The notes beneath the pieces were generated by a model. The model had not been told where the DNA came from and did not search any database. It saw nothing but the letters and a program-made list of their open reading frames with translations. From NCBI GenBank assembly GCA_946479055.1, contig CAMLEX010000236.1:1-7371 (forward strand): a DNA stretch of 7,371 bases, written 5' to 3'. The position numbers and the translations under genes are program-made. Positions 1 through 6,429 of the stretch are shown here, piece by piece. Every line of letters starts with the position of its first letter. Positions within the stretch are counted from its first letter, which is position 1. Source of the stretch: an uncultured Bacteroidota bacterium. GTDB taxonomy: Bacteria > Bacteroidota > Bacteroidia > Chitinophagales > Chitinophagaceae.

Positions 1-118
1 AACCCTTAGTGGTTACTAATCGCACATAATTGCGACATCCTTCTATATAAACGATATCAGCAAAACTGATTTTTATAAAACGTTGTTTACCGGCATCAAT
101 AAAAAAATAAGGTTGCAT
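1..118 (-). CDS. LytTR-family DNA-binding regulator, 3'-truncated by window edge
   Basis: Reading leftward from the ATG at 118-116 gives 39 codons that run off the window. They read like the first strands of a LytTR DNA-binding domain: FIKISFADIVYIEG at residues 14-27, then CRNYVRLVTTKG, matching the family pattern of a hydrophobic strand, a D-I-x-Y-I-E-G core and a YV-[KR]-[IL] strand. LytTR domains bind direct-repeat DNA sites and usually sit at the C-terminus of response regulators. Here the domain begins within about ten residues of the start codon, so this is either a free-standing LytTR protein or one whose partner domain lies C-terminal, outside the window. The ATG is 11 nt after the dsbD stop, so it is probably the third gene of the redox operon. 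No Shine-Dalgarno is visible. The start is likely but unproven, since the frame stays open a short way upstream into dsbD. Confidence 0.8.
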   Translation of the reverse strand, partial: MQPYFFIDAGKQRFIKISFADIVYIEGCRNYVRLVTTKG

Positions 119-129
119 GTTTGTAGATT

Positions 130-2094
130 TTAATGAGGAGTATTGGTTTGCATGGATATAGTTCTTTTTTGTTGCCAAGCTTCTAGTCCGCATTCGAGCC
201 AGGTCTTATAAGCAACCGGCTGGCTATAACCTACCGGCAAATTCATTAATTCTTCGTCAGGACTTAGAACCACATACATAGGCTGACTAGCACCTCCAAA
301 ATTGACTGCTTGAAAAGTGGCCCATTTGTCGCCTAGTGTTTTTATTTCTTTGTCCTGGTAGCTAAACTGTTTCTGTGCTGGAAGTTTTTCTCTGTCATCC
401 ACATATAATGAAACAAGAATGAATTTTTCTTTTATTAATTGCTCGATATCAGATTTGGTCCATACCTGTTCTTCCATCTTTCGACAGTTAACACAAGCCC
501 AACCTGTAAAATCTATAAGCAATGGTTTACCTGTTTGCTTTGACAGCTGCAATGCTTTGTTATAATCGTTAACAACATGAGGTTCCAGGCCTTTGCCCCC
601 CACATTTTTCTCCTCATATAGACTATAAGACAACGGAGGTGGAAAGCCACTTAATAATTTCAGATTAGCATAGCTCCCTTTAGTAAGGCCGGGTATTAAA
701 TACGCCGCAAATAAAAAGCAAAGTGTTGCTAATACAGGGCGTAGGTAACGAATCTTCTTTTTGGGATGAACCACTTGCATTCTCAATACAGGCTTATCAA
801 AAACACCTGTTAAATATAAAGCCAGCGCTACTGTTATTGATATCCAAATAGCGACAAAGACTTCTCTTTTCAATAAACCCCAATGCTCTACAAGATCCGC
901 ATTGCTTAAGAATTTAAACGCTAATGCTAATTCTACAAAGGCTAATACTTTTTTTACTCTTTCAAGCCAACTACCACTTTTTGGCAACCGGCTAAGCCAT
1001 GAAGGAAACATGGCAAACAAAGCAAAAGGTAATGCTAATGCCAGACCAAAACCTGCCATACCAATTGTTAGTTCCCATGGGTTGCCCTGCTGAGACAAAG
1101 AACCTACTAATAGAGCACCTAGTATTGGCCCAGTGCATGAAAAAGAAACTATAACTAATGTAAGGGCCATAAAGAAAATACCGGAAAGAGAACTAATATT
1201 ACTTTTAGCATCTGCCTTATTAGTAAAAGAAGATGGAAGTCTTAGTTCAAATAGTCCAAACAGCGATAAGGCAAATAATATAAAGATTACAAAGAACGCA
1301 ACATTGACCCATGCATTGGTAGCAATTGTATTAAATATCTGAGAGTCTACTCCGGTTAATAAATGGAAAGGGGCAGAAGCCAGAAGATAAATAAATAGTA
1401 TAGAAAGACCATATCCTATACCATAGCGTACAGCTTTACGGCGGGTATCAGCCTTATTGGTAAAAAAAGAAACTGTTACTGGTATCATAGGAAACAAGCA
1501 AGGCATCAGCAGCGCTATTAATCCTCCGGCAATTCCTTTTAAAAAAATTGTAAGCAAAGATGATTTATCCATCACGGCGTCACCACAGGATGCGGCGGGG
1601 TCTTTAAGATCAACACTAGCGAGCTTAATATTATTGCCAGTTTGTGTTATCCCTCCTTCCAGTTGAACTTCTTTTGTTTCTTCTATTGGTAAGAACTCCT
1701 CATTATTGGAAGCGTAAGCATGTAATGTAATTTTAAGTGAAGCAGGAATTATTCCTTTGATCGTTATGGCTTGTGAAAAAGAAAAAGATGAAGAGTATAC
1801 TTCAAGTGATTTATTAAATATTTTATCGTTGATAGTTAACGCTAAAATTTCATGCAACTGATCTCCCGCTTTAATGACTGATTCATTATTCCAACTAAGA
1901 GATACCGGCTCCAAGCCTTCTAATTCGTTTTTCGTAGCATATACATGCCAGCCTTTTTGGATGGTTCCTTTTATCTGTAACAAGTAAGCTGCCTCTCCTG
2001 TTTTTTTACTGGTAATTTCCCATTGCAAAGGACCTTGTGCAAACGATTGCGTAATCAGGGCATAACAACTAAGGAATAAGGCAATTTTCTTCAT
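130..2094 (-). CDS. dsbD: Thiol:disulfide interchange protein DsbD (protein-disulfide reductase)
   Basis: This inner-membrane protein passes electrons from cytoplasmic thioredoxin to periplasmic thiol proteins. The 654 residues follow the full DsbD order. A signal peptide covers residues 1-20, ending SFAQ. A periplasmic alpha-type domain spans about 21-150. A membrane beta domain of about eight helices spans about 179-470, with redox cysteines C199 (LMPCLFPMIPV) and C320 (VSFSCTGPILG). A thioredoxin-like gamma domain spans about 500-640, with the W-A-C-V-N-C active site at C534/C537. Length is slightly above the E. coli protein. The alpha domain is odd: where family members carry C-x5-C followed by [YL]PP, this one has A128 and F134 before LPI, so its cysteine pair is absent. 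The gene lies 34 nt downstream of a separate alpha-type protein that keeps a cysteine pair, which suggests that protein supplies the missing function. No Shine-Dalgarno is seen before the ATG at 2094. Confidence 0.95.
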   Translation of the reverse strand: MKKIALFLSCYALITQSFAQGPLQWEITSKKTGEAAYLLQIKGTIQKGWHVYATKNELEGLEPVSLSWNNESVIKAGDQLHEILALTINDKIFNKSLEVYSSSFSFSQAITIKGIIPASLKITLHAYASNNEEFLPIEETKEVQLEGGITQTGNNIKLASVDLKDPAASCGDAVMDKSSLLTIFLKGIAGGLIALLMPCLFPMIPVTVSFFTNKADTRRKAVRYGIGYGLSILFIYLLASAPFHLLTGVDSQIFNTIATNAWVNVAFFVIFILFALSLFGLFELRLPSSFTNKADAKSNISSLSGIFFMALTLVIVSFSCTGPILGALLVGSLSQQGNPWELTIGMAGFGLALALPFALFAMFPSWLSRLPKSGSWLERVKKVLAFVELALAFKFLSNADLVEHWGLLKREVFVAIWISITVALALYLTGVFDKPVLRMQVVHPKKKIRYLRPVLATLCFLFAAYLIPGLTKGSYANLKLLSGFPPPLSYSLYEEKNVGGKGLEPHVVNDYNKALQLSKQTGKPLLIDFTGWACVNCRKMEEQVWTKSDIEQLIKEKFILVSLYVDDREKLPAQKQFSYQDKEIKTLGDKWATFQAVNFGGASQPMYVVLSPDEELMNLPVGYSQPVAYKTWLECGLEAWQQKRTISMQTNTPH

Positions 2095-2128
2095 GATAGT
2101 TTTGGTCAGATTTCTTAGAGGGTAACTG

Positions 2129-2575
2129 TTATTTTAATTCAATAGTGAATGGAACCTGAGCTGGGGGTAGACATTGTTTATCATCACAGGTCATAAATTC
2201 AATTGAGCCCCTGATATTCGTTTTTGCATTACTTTTTAGCTTTACCAACTGCACAAACTCTACGTTTTTATCGAAGTACAACACATCGACTTCAAATACT
2301 TCTTCGTATTTCTTTATTAATTTTCCTTTCTCTTCAGGTGTGCCTTGCAGGGTAAGTAACGGATTCTTTGCAAATGTTATTTTGGTAGCTACCGGGCCAC
2401 CCTCAGGTGTAGCTTGCGAATAAATATGCCAGGGAGCATCTATGTTAGCGATATATTTTACTTCGTATGTTTTATCAGCTATCTTTTTGGCAGCAAATGA
2501 CCACTTCACAGGACTTTGCGCTACACTATAAAGAGAAGCAAACAGGGTAATCCCCGCAAACAGCAATTTTTTCAT
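2129..2575 (-). CDS. Exported stand-alone DsbD N-terminal (alpha) domain protein
   Basis: A 148-residue protein with a signal peptide (residues 1-20, ending YSVAQ) followed by one domain of the DsbD-alpha/DsbC-like immunoglobulin-fold type. It resembles the N-terminal domain of the next gene: W-H-I-Y at 49-52 corresponds to W-H-V-Y in DsbD, followed in both by a similar run into K-I-T-F or S-L-S-W. The redox motif is CDDKQCLPP, with C130 and C135 just before the LPP that follows the second cysteine in the family. By analogy with E. coli nDsbD this pair would receive electrons from DsbD's thioredoxin domain and reduce periplasmic disulfides; the partner is inferred. It is the first gene of the leftward operon, and stem-loops lie just upstream of it. 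There is no clear Shine-Dalgarno, and the start is supported by the signal peptide. Product family is confident; substrate is unknown. Confidence 0.88.
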   Translation of the reverse strand: MKKLLFAGITLFASLYSVAQSPVKWSFAAKKIADKTYEVKYIANIDAPWHIYSQATPEGGPVATKITFAKNPLLTLQGTPEEKGKLIKKYEEVFEVDVLYFDKNVEFVQLVKLKSNAKTNIRGSIEFMTCDDKQCLPPAQVPFTIELK

Positions 2576-2612
2576 ATATGCAATTGTTTAAAAACTCTAT
2601 ATATAAAGACAA

Positions 2613-2646
2613 TTGAGAAGCTTTTAAGGACTACTTAACCTCTCAA
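2613..2646 (-). promoter_or_regulatory. Two-tier stem-loop upstream of the redox operon
   Basis: Outer arms TTGAGA (2613-2618) and TCTCAA (2641-2646) enclose inner arms TTAAG (2624-2628) and CTTAA (2634-2638) around a 5-nt loop. The structure lies 38-71 nt before the start codon of the small exported protein. It would be in the 5' untranslated leader if transcription starts further upstream. The stems are short and A/T-rich, so this could be chance; its role is unknown. Confidence 0.35.
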
Positions 2647-2664
2647 CTTTTTAGTTTTACTGAT

Positions 2665-2681
2665 AAATACTCCTAGTATTT
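2665..2681. promoter_or_regulatory. Perfect 7-bp inverted repeat, operator-like
   Basis: AAATACT-CCT-AGTATTT is a perfect dyad with a 3-bp centre, 90-106 nt before the start of the leftward redox operon. Size and position suit a dimeric regulator site in the operon's promoter region. No promoter could be placed nearby, so its relevance is inferred only from symmetry and location. Confidence 0.35.
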
Positions 2682-2889
2682 CAAGAATATCTAATAAAAA
2701 GGCGACAGTGTTAGAAATTATTCATAAGCCTTTTATCTGCCTGGCAGTTCCTGTAAAATAAGTGTTGGTTATACACGAAATCTGCAAAACCACTATCGCA
2801 AATTAATTACACCAATAAGTCCAAAAATTATGTAGACAATATCTGGAAGAGGACGAATATCCTGAGTGGTGGAAGTACCTGGTATCTAT

Positions 2890-2929
2890 AAAAAAACGGA
2901 AGGGCCCAGTGTAGAAACACAGCCCTTCC
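2890..2929 (-). terminator. Leftward intrinsic terminator
   Basis: Arms GGAAGGGC (2898-2905) and GCCCTTCC (2922-2929) pair perfectly over 8 bp, and an inner GTGT/ACAC (2909-2912 and 2917-2920) closes a 4-nt loop. Read leftward, the stem is followed by G and seven U residues (2896-2890), the classic Rho-independent form. Read rightward there is no U-run. No leftward gene ends just before it: the nearest ends at 3563, with a rightward gene between. It may stop long antisense transcripts from entering the redox operon, or be the structured leader of a lost gene. Confidence 0.65.
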
Positions 2930-3095
2930 TTAAACCTTATCCTATGAAAATTCAAGCATTAAACTATCGTTATATTTTTTAAACTAAAAATTTATTATGC
3001 GAATGAATAACAGCAATATTCAAATATGACTTATATAAGGACAAACTCTTACCTGGTGACTCCCGGAACGGCTGAAATTCTTTCACAAAAAATTC

Positions 3096-3127
3096 TTTGC
3101 GATGCTTTAAGAGAGGCCTGAAATTTG
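3096..3127 (+). promoter_or_regulatory. Candidate Bacteroidota promoter for the small membrane protein
   Basis: TTTG at 3096-3099 lies exactly 20 nt before GAAATTTG at 3120-3127. The latter matches the phylum -7 element TAnnTTTG except in its first base. Transcription would start near 3133-3136, giving a leader of roughly 35 nt. That leader contains an 8-codon ATG-initiated ORF (3136-3162) ending 6 nt before the gene's own start. Confidence 0.5.
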
Positions 3128-3168
3128 TTGCCACAATGGATATTATTTTCTCCTTCAAATAAATCGTT

Positions 3169-3402
3169 ATGGAATATCCTTTACTAATACAAATAATAGC
3201 TATCCTTTTATTTGCCGCCGGCGTTGTTATTAATTATGTCATTGGCCACAGAAAATTTAACCGTAGAGCCATGACTGGTGCAGAGGGTTTCCGGAATTAT
3301 GAAAATGCCTGGGTTACTACATTTATTGAAAAGTTAGCAGGATTGGTTGGTAAGCTGCTGATTGTAGTGGGAGTTGTTATTTTTTTGGTGACTGTAGTCT
3401 AA
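3169..3402 (+). CDS. Small two-helix membrane protein, conserved type, function unknown
   Basis: A 77-residue protein with two hydrophobic segments (about 4-25 and 57-77) flanking a 30-residue polar, basic linker. The linker contains the notable stretch HRKFNRRAMTG, and the C-terminus ends inside the second helix. Arrangement and linker resemble small Bacteroidota proteins that, as I recall, databases often label 'molybdenum ABC transporter permease'. Nothing here supports that: it is far too short for a permease and lacks a permease signature. A plausible topology is a helical hairpin in the inner membrane with the basic linker in the cytoplasm. The start is the first ATG after a consensus-like promoter; no Shine-Dalgarno is visible. 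It faces the AAA gene convergently and is not in an operon. The gene is probably real; the function is unknown. Confidence 0.75.
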   Translation: MEYPLLIQIIAILLFAAGVVINYVIGHRKFNRRAMTGAEGFRNYENAWVTTFIEKLAGLVGKLLIVVGVVIFLVTVV

Positions 3403-3419
3403 AGCAAGAAACCCTATTA

Positions 3420-3438
3420 CAAAGAAACTTGTTCTTTG
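3420..3438. terminator. Weak hairpin between convergent genes
   Basis: CAAAGAA (3420-3426) and TTCTTTG (3432-3438) form a perfect 7-bp stem around a 5-nt loop, 17 nt after the stop of the small membrane protein gene. No U-run follows on either strand, so it is not a standard intrinsic terminator. It is the only hairpin found between two convergent genes, where one would be expected. Confidence 0.3.
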
Positions 3439-3562
3439 CCCTACCCTACTCCACCTCCCACTCACTTGCCATATTGCACTTAATCGTTTTGATTGCTATT
3501 TGCGCATACAGTTTCCTGATCGGTGTTTACTTTTATTATTCATTCGTGGGATAATCGATCAC

Positions 3563-5758
3563 TCATATCAAGTCGTCAATGGTGGTTGAGCTGTTTTTAT
3601 CCTGATCTACGTCGTGGGTCAGCGTATGACTATTTTCTAGTAAAGCATATATTTCACTTAGTGTGGCGGGCTCATCAAATACATGCTTAATGCCAAGTCT
3701 TGAGGCCAACAGGTTAGCATCAAGTGTCGACAATGCCTTAAATTCTTTCCGTGCAATTAATCTGCCCGGACGAAGCAAGGCACTATCTAGTTTTTGAAGA
3801 TCAGTATTGAACGTACAAATGATTTGCAGGTTCAGTAAATCATTCAAAATACCGTCACTCATATTCAGTAAATTGGTTACGCCCTGTATACGTGTGCCTT
3901 TTTCACGTTTGGCAAGTAGTGGCTCTGCATCTTCGATAAGCAAAACACAAAATTGTCCGTTCGCGGAAAAGGATCTTATTTGTTCTACAAGAAATGTCAT
4001 AAATATTGGCTCCACGAGATGATCTACCATGTTAGGCGGCATATACACGATTGCTTTTTTACTGGCAGCCATTTTTCGTAACAGGTGGCGGATATAATAA
4101 GTTTTGCCAGTGCCAGGTATACCATGAAAAAGGACTAAACCTTTTGAGCCCGACGAAAAGCGCTGCATAAGATCCTTATGAAATGCTTCAAATCCGTGGC
4201 CATAGTTCACATTCAAATCCCGGATAGTAAAATCATCATCTACAGGATATTCTTCCAAAACAAAGCTATTACCCTTTACTTGTATCATCTGTATACTTGG
4301 CGTATCAGGTTTACTATTGAGTGAACATTTCTGAATATGATGTTCCAGCTCCTGTTCAAAACTTTCGTTACGTTTTCCGGTTGCTTCTGCGGGACGAAGC
4401 AATTGAAATTGCCCGATATACACATAACCGTTCGAAGCATTGTCAAAGGCATCAGGCACATCAAAAAGTTCTTTTGCCTTTGCGGTCATAGTTGTTGTTT
4501 GTAATAAATATCCCTCAACACCTGGAAACAAAATGGTGTAGCGTGTAACTCTGTCCAATCCTGATGCTGGAGATGAAACATGTGTATGGACTTCTATTGC
4601 ACCCATATACTTTTTCAACTGATCCAATAGTACTATTGCTTCGATGTTTCCCCCACTATAAGTTATCACTGAAGGGATATCTTTAAATCTTATAGCATAA
4701 TATCGCTGATAGTTAAAATTGTCGGGACTACGGCCTGGCTCTTCAACAAGCCATTTTGCATCTTTACTTTCTAATTCATCTAAATGATTAGTGGCGTCTT
4801 TTGTTTGCTCTTTCATAATTTGCGGGTTTGATAATGGATGTACCAGGATTGCGTTGTCGTTTTCTCCGAAATAGACGAATGTTCTTATAAATATATTTAC
4901 AGGAACTTTATTATGCCATGTTGTTTTCCTGATCCAGTTGCCATGCTCATCATTAACAACATCTTCAGTCTCACCTTTTGGTTTTTCTTCTTCATTATGT
5001 TTAATAATTCGTTTCCCTTCGCTATCATACTCAAAGCTGTTATGGTATGATTGTCGTAAACTTCCATCAATGTTGTAAACATTCGTTTCGATACAATCGC
5101 CCTGTTCATTGTATTTACATTCGTGACGCTGGCTATGTTTATCCATCTTGGGATCAGTCCATACACTGCTGTAAGAAACTCTCAAGCCTTTTTCATCATA
5201 CACTGATTCTGATTTATGTTTAATAGCTCCATTTTCGTCGTATTGAATATTAGTAAGCATATTCCCGACAGCATCATAGGTATATACAGTTCGCTCAGCT
5301 ACCTTTTTCTCTTCTCCTTTATAATGAATATGCTCTTCTACCTTTCCCTGTTCATTATACTTGTATAAACTTCCACTAGTCAACTTCCCTTCCTCGTCAG
5401 TACATTTGCATTCTCTTGCATTCCTGCCTTCATATGTACATACGGTCTTTCCTTTAAGTTTTCCTTCTGCATCATAATTCTCTATTGCGGTATTGAGACC
5501 ATTATCATCGAATATAGTTTTGCTGTTGCCATACGACCTGAAGGACTGTTCAAGAATCTTTATACCTTTCTTATTAAAATGCAATAGGTAATTTGGATCG
5601 GCAACCTCGCTATCTATTTCTATTTTCCCCTGTTGCACCTCACCAGCCTTCAGCCAGGCACCGTAGGTTATTTGCATCACCTGTTTTACAGCTCCTTGCA
5701 GATCTTCTCTCTGCAAATCATTTAGTTCATTCCAGTTTTTTTTATATTTTACTCGCAT
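3563..5758 (-). CDS. YD-like repeat protein fused to a C-terminal AAA ATPase
   Basis: A 731-residue protein without signal peptide or membrane segment, so probably cytoplasmic. Residues 80-275 carry about eleven copies of a [YF]-[DN]-x-x-G motif (starting at 83, 95, 120, 134, 161, 173, 187, 216, 228, 244 and 269), spaced alternately about 12-16 and 25-29 residues. These resemble RHS/YD repeats. Residues 330-480 form a middle domain I do not recognise. Residues 490-700 are an AAA ATPase: Walker A GIPGTGKT (546-553), Walker-B-like VLLIEDAEPL (605-614), sensor-1 N651 in ICTFN, and LLRPGR at 661-666 with likely arginine-finger residues. The ATPase half resembles an uncharacterised Bacteroidota AAA family. 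The tail is acidic and Ser/Thr-rich. It should hydrolyse ATP to remodel a partner, which is unknown. It is transcribed alone, and the start is the first in-frame ATG. Domain calls are confident; function is not. Confidence 0.88.
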   Translation of the reverse strand: MRVKYKKNWNELNDLQREDLQGAVKQVMQITYGAWLKAGEVQQGKIEIDSEVADPNYLLHFNKKGIKILEQSFRSYGNSKTIFDDNGLNTAIENYDAEGKLKGKTVCTYEGRNARECKCTDEEGKLTSGSLYKYNEQGKVEEHIHYKGEEKKVAERTVYTYDAVGNMLTNIQYDENGAIKHKSESVYDEKGLRVSYSSVWTDPKMDKHSQRHECKYNEQGDCIETNVYNIDGSLRQSYHNSFEYDSEGKRIIKHNEEEKPKGETEDVVNDEHGNWIRKTTWHNKVPVNIFIRTFVYFGENDNAILVHPLSNPQIMKEQTKDATNHLDELESKDAKWLVEEPGRSPDNFNYQRYYAIRFKDIPSVITYSGGNIEAIVLLDQLKKYMGAIEVHTHVSSPASGLDRVTRYTILFPGVEGYLLQTTTMTAKAKELFDVPDAFDNASNGYVYIGQFQLLRPAEATGKRNESFEQELEHHIQKCSLNSKPDTPSIQMIQVKGNSFVLEEYPVDDDFTIRDLNVNYGHGFEAFHKDLMQRFSSGSKGLVLFHGIPGTGKTYYIRHLLRKMAASKKAIVYMPPNMVDHLVEPIFMTFLVEQIRSFSANGQFCVLLIEDAEPLLAKREKGTRIQGVTNLLNMSDGILNDLLNLQIICTFNTDLQKLDSALLRPGRLIARKEFKALSTLDANLLASRLGIKHVFDEPATLSEIYALLENSHTLTHDVDQDKNSSTTIDDLI

Positions 5759-6113
5759 AGATAAGGTTTTAAGTTTTTTTGATACTTCTAAATTATTTAA
5801 AAAAAAATGAAAGGCAAGAAACGGAATGCAATAATATTGGTACTGACTGCAACTCCAATAATATCTGGCAAAACGGCTGAAACCTACACCAGTTGCATAT
5901 TACCTAATATTGTATACAATTCATCTGCCTGTACCAATAGTCTTTCGGGATACACCAACAAGCATTATAGAAGGATGAAATTATTTAAATGGGCTGGTTT
6001 GTTCGAGTATTTAGATTGCCTTTGGCAATGATGTGAAGATTCTGAAACGAGTTCAGGATGACAGCTTGTGCGCCGCCCAATCATTTTTCATTCGATTCAA
6101 TTCTGCAGGTAAT
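5759..6113. other. Gene-poor interval with a doubtful ORF and a repeat
   Basis: This 355-nt stretch lies upstream of the leftward AAA gene and downstream of the leftward toxin gene. A leftward promoter for the AAA gene may be TTG (5858-5856) and TATTATTG (5836-5829) with a 19-nt spacer, one mismatch from the -7 consensus; this is weak. A rightward 74-codon frame at 5807-6031 has a basic, hydrophobic start but no recognisable family or ribosome site, and its end runs into the palindromic repeat at 6015-6059. I do not call it a gene. Nothing else is seen. Confidence 0.55.
6015..6059. repeat. Double-hairpin palindromic intergenic repeat
   Basis: Two hairpins lie 9 nt apart. ATTGCC-TTT-GGCAAT (6015-6029) is a perfect 6-bp stem. 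ATTCTGAA-ACGAG-TTCAGGAT (6039-6059) is an 8-bp stem with one G-T pair. From memory, the CTGAAACGAGTTCAGGATGAC core is a common dispersed intergenic repeat in Bacteroidota and some Proteobacteria, and gives rise to spurious 'KILKRVQDD' peptides. Only one copy is in this window, so the dispersed nature rests on recall. It sits past the 3' end of the toxin gene and may act as a transcript end or stabiliser. Confidence 0.6.
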
Positions 6114-6428
6114 TCAGGAAAACATCGTAGCCAACAAACTTTTTATATTACCCGCTGTAGCAGTATCCACTGTTCCCTTCTTTTGTGTAAGCCTAGTTTT
6201 ATCTACTGCCCTTATTTGATCTAATACTATTTCACCAGGTTGCCCTCCAAAATTACTTGGCACCCGTGAAGGATAACCTTTAACCGTGTGTGTCAATGGA
6301 GCGATAATTACCGTTTTCAAATTCTTATTCATTACGTTGGGCGAAATGATCACTGCTGGTCTTATCTTATTTATCTCCGATCCTTTTGTTGGGTTCAGAT
6401 CCACGTTGTAAACTTCAAATTGCTTCAT
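6114..6428 (-). CDS. mazF: MazF/PemK-type endoribonuclease toxin
   Basis: A 104-residue toxin of the MazF/PemK family, which cuts mRNA at short sequences and halts growth when its antitoxin is lost. Family marks are the strand MKQFEVYNVDLNPTKGSE, then KIRPAVIIS with R23-P24, VIIAPLTHT with T46 at the position of the conserved active-site threonine, and GEIVLDQIRAVDKTRL in the dimer core. Length is normal for the family. I chose the ATG at 6428 rather than the in-frame ATG at 6470 because homology starts there. The longer form would also overlap the antitoxin gene by 41 nt. With this start only one base separates the antitoxin stop (TAA, 6432-6430) from the toxin start, so translation is likely coupled. 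Expression should be controlled through the upstream antitoxin promoter. RNA cleavage specificity cannot be read from the sequence. Confidence 0.9.
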   Translation of the reverse strand: MKQFEVYNVDLNPTKGSEINKIRPAVIISPNVMNKNLKTVIIAPLTHTVKGYPSRVPSNFGGQPGEIVLDQIRAVDKTRLTQKKGTVDTATAGNIKSLLATMFS

Positions 6429-6429
6429 A

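Larger units (their letters stand above)
2576..3168. other. Intergenic interval between divergent genes
   Basis: This 593-nt A/T-rich stretch separates the leftward redox operon from the rightward small membrane protein gene. It holds two dyad structures near the operon (2613-2646, 2665-2681), two copies of CAATTG (2581-2586, 2610-2615), a leftward terminator (2890-2929), a leader-like motif with a 12-codon ORF (2930-2982), and a candidate rightward promoter (3096-3127). Around 2770-2914 two overlapping rightward frames stay open and look protein-like but lack start codons. They could be remnants of a decayed gene, which I cannot establish. No good TAnnTTTG promoter was found for the redox operon. 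Confidence 0.6.

Noticed and set aside
902..1666. Three rightward open frames (902-1093, 1133-1342, 1457-1666)
   Set aside because: They lie antisense within the membrane domain of dsbD, show no recognisable family, and are explained as shadows of that gene.
2819..2914. Rightward 31-codon open stretch ending in the terminator hairpin
   Set aside because: An in-frame stop (2816-2818) precedes it, no start codon exists, and a second frame is open over the same bases, so it is not a supportable gene.
3169..3402. Naming the small membrane protein a molybdenum ABC transporter permease
   Set aside because: Such labels exist for similar small proteins as I recall, but 77 residues and two helices cannot form a permease and no transporter motif is seen.
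4897..5166. A leftward 89-codon frame, with rightward frames at 3807-4022 and 4838-5050
   Set aside because: All sit inside the YD-AAA gene in other frames. The main frame has clear repeats and ATPase motifs over the same bases.
4830..5515. Calling the YD-like repeats a toxin-delivery (RHS) system
   Set aside because: No signal peptide, no RHS core cage length, no protease or toxin tip, and the C-terminus is an ATPase.
5807..6031. Rightward 74-codon ORF with a basic, hydrophobic N-terminus
   Set aside because: No family, no ribosome site or promoter, and its end runs into the palindromic repeat. Described only as a doubtful ORF within the interval.
6033..6224. Rightward 63-codon ORF starting MKILKRVQDD
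   Set aside because: Its start is the translation of the palindromic repeat and the rest is antisense to the toxin gene.
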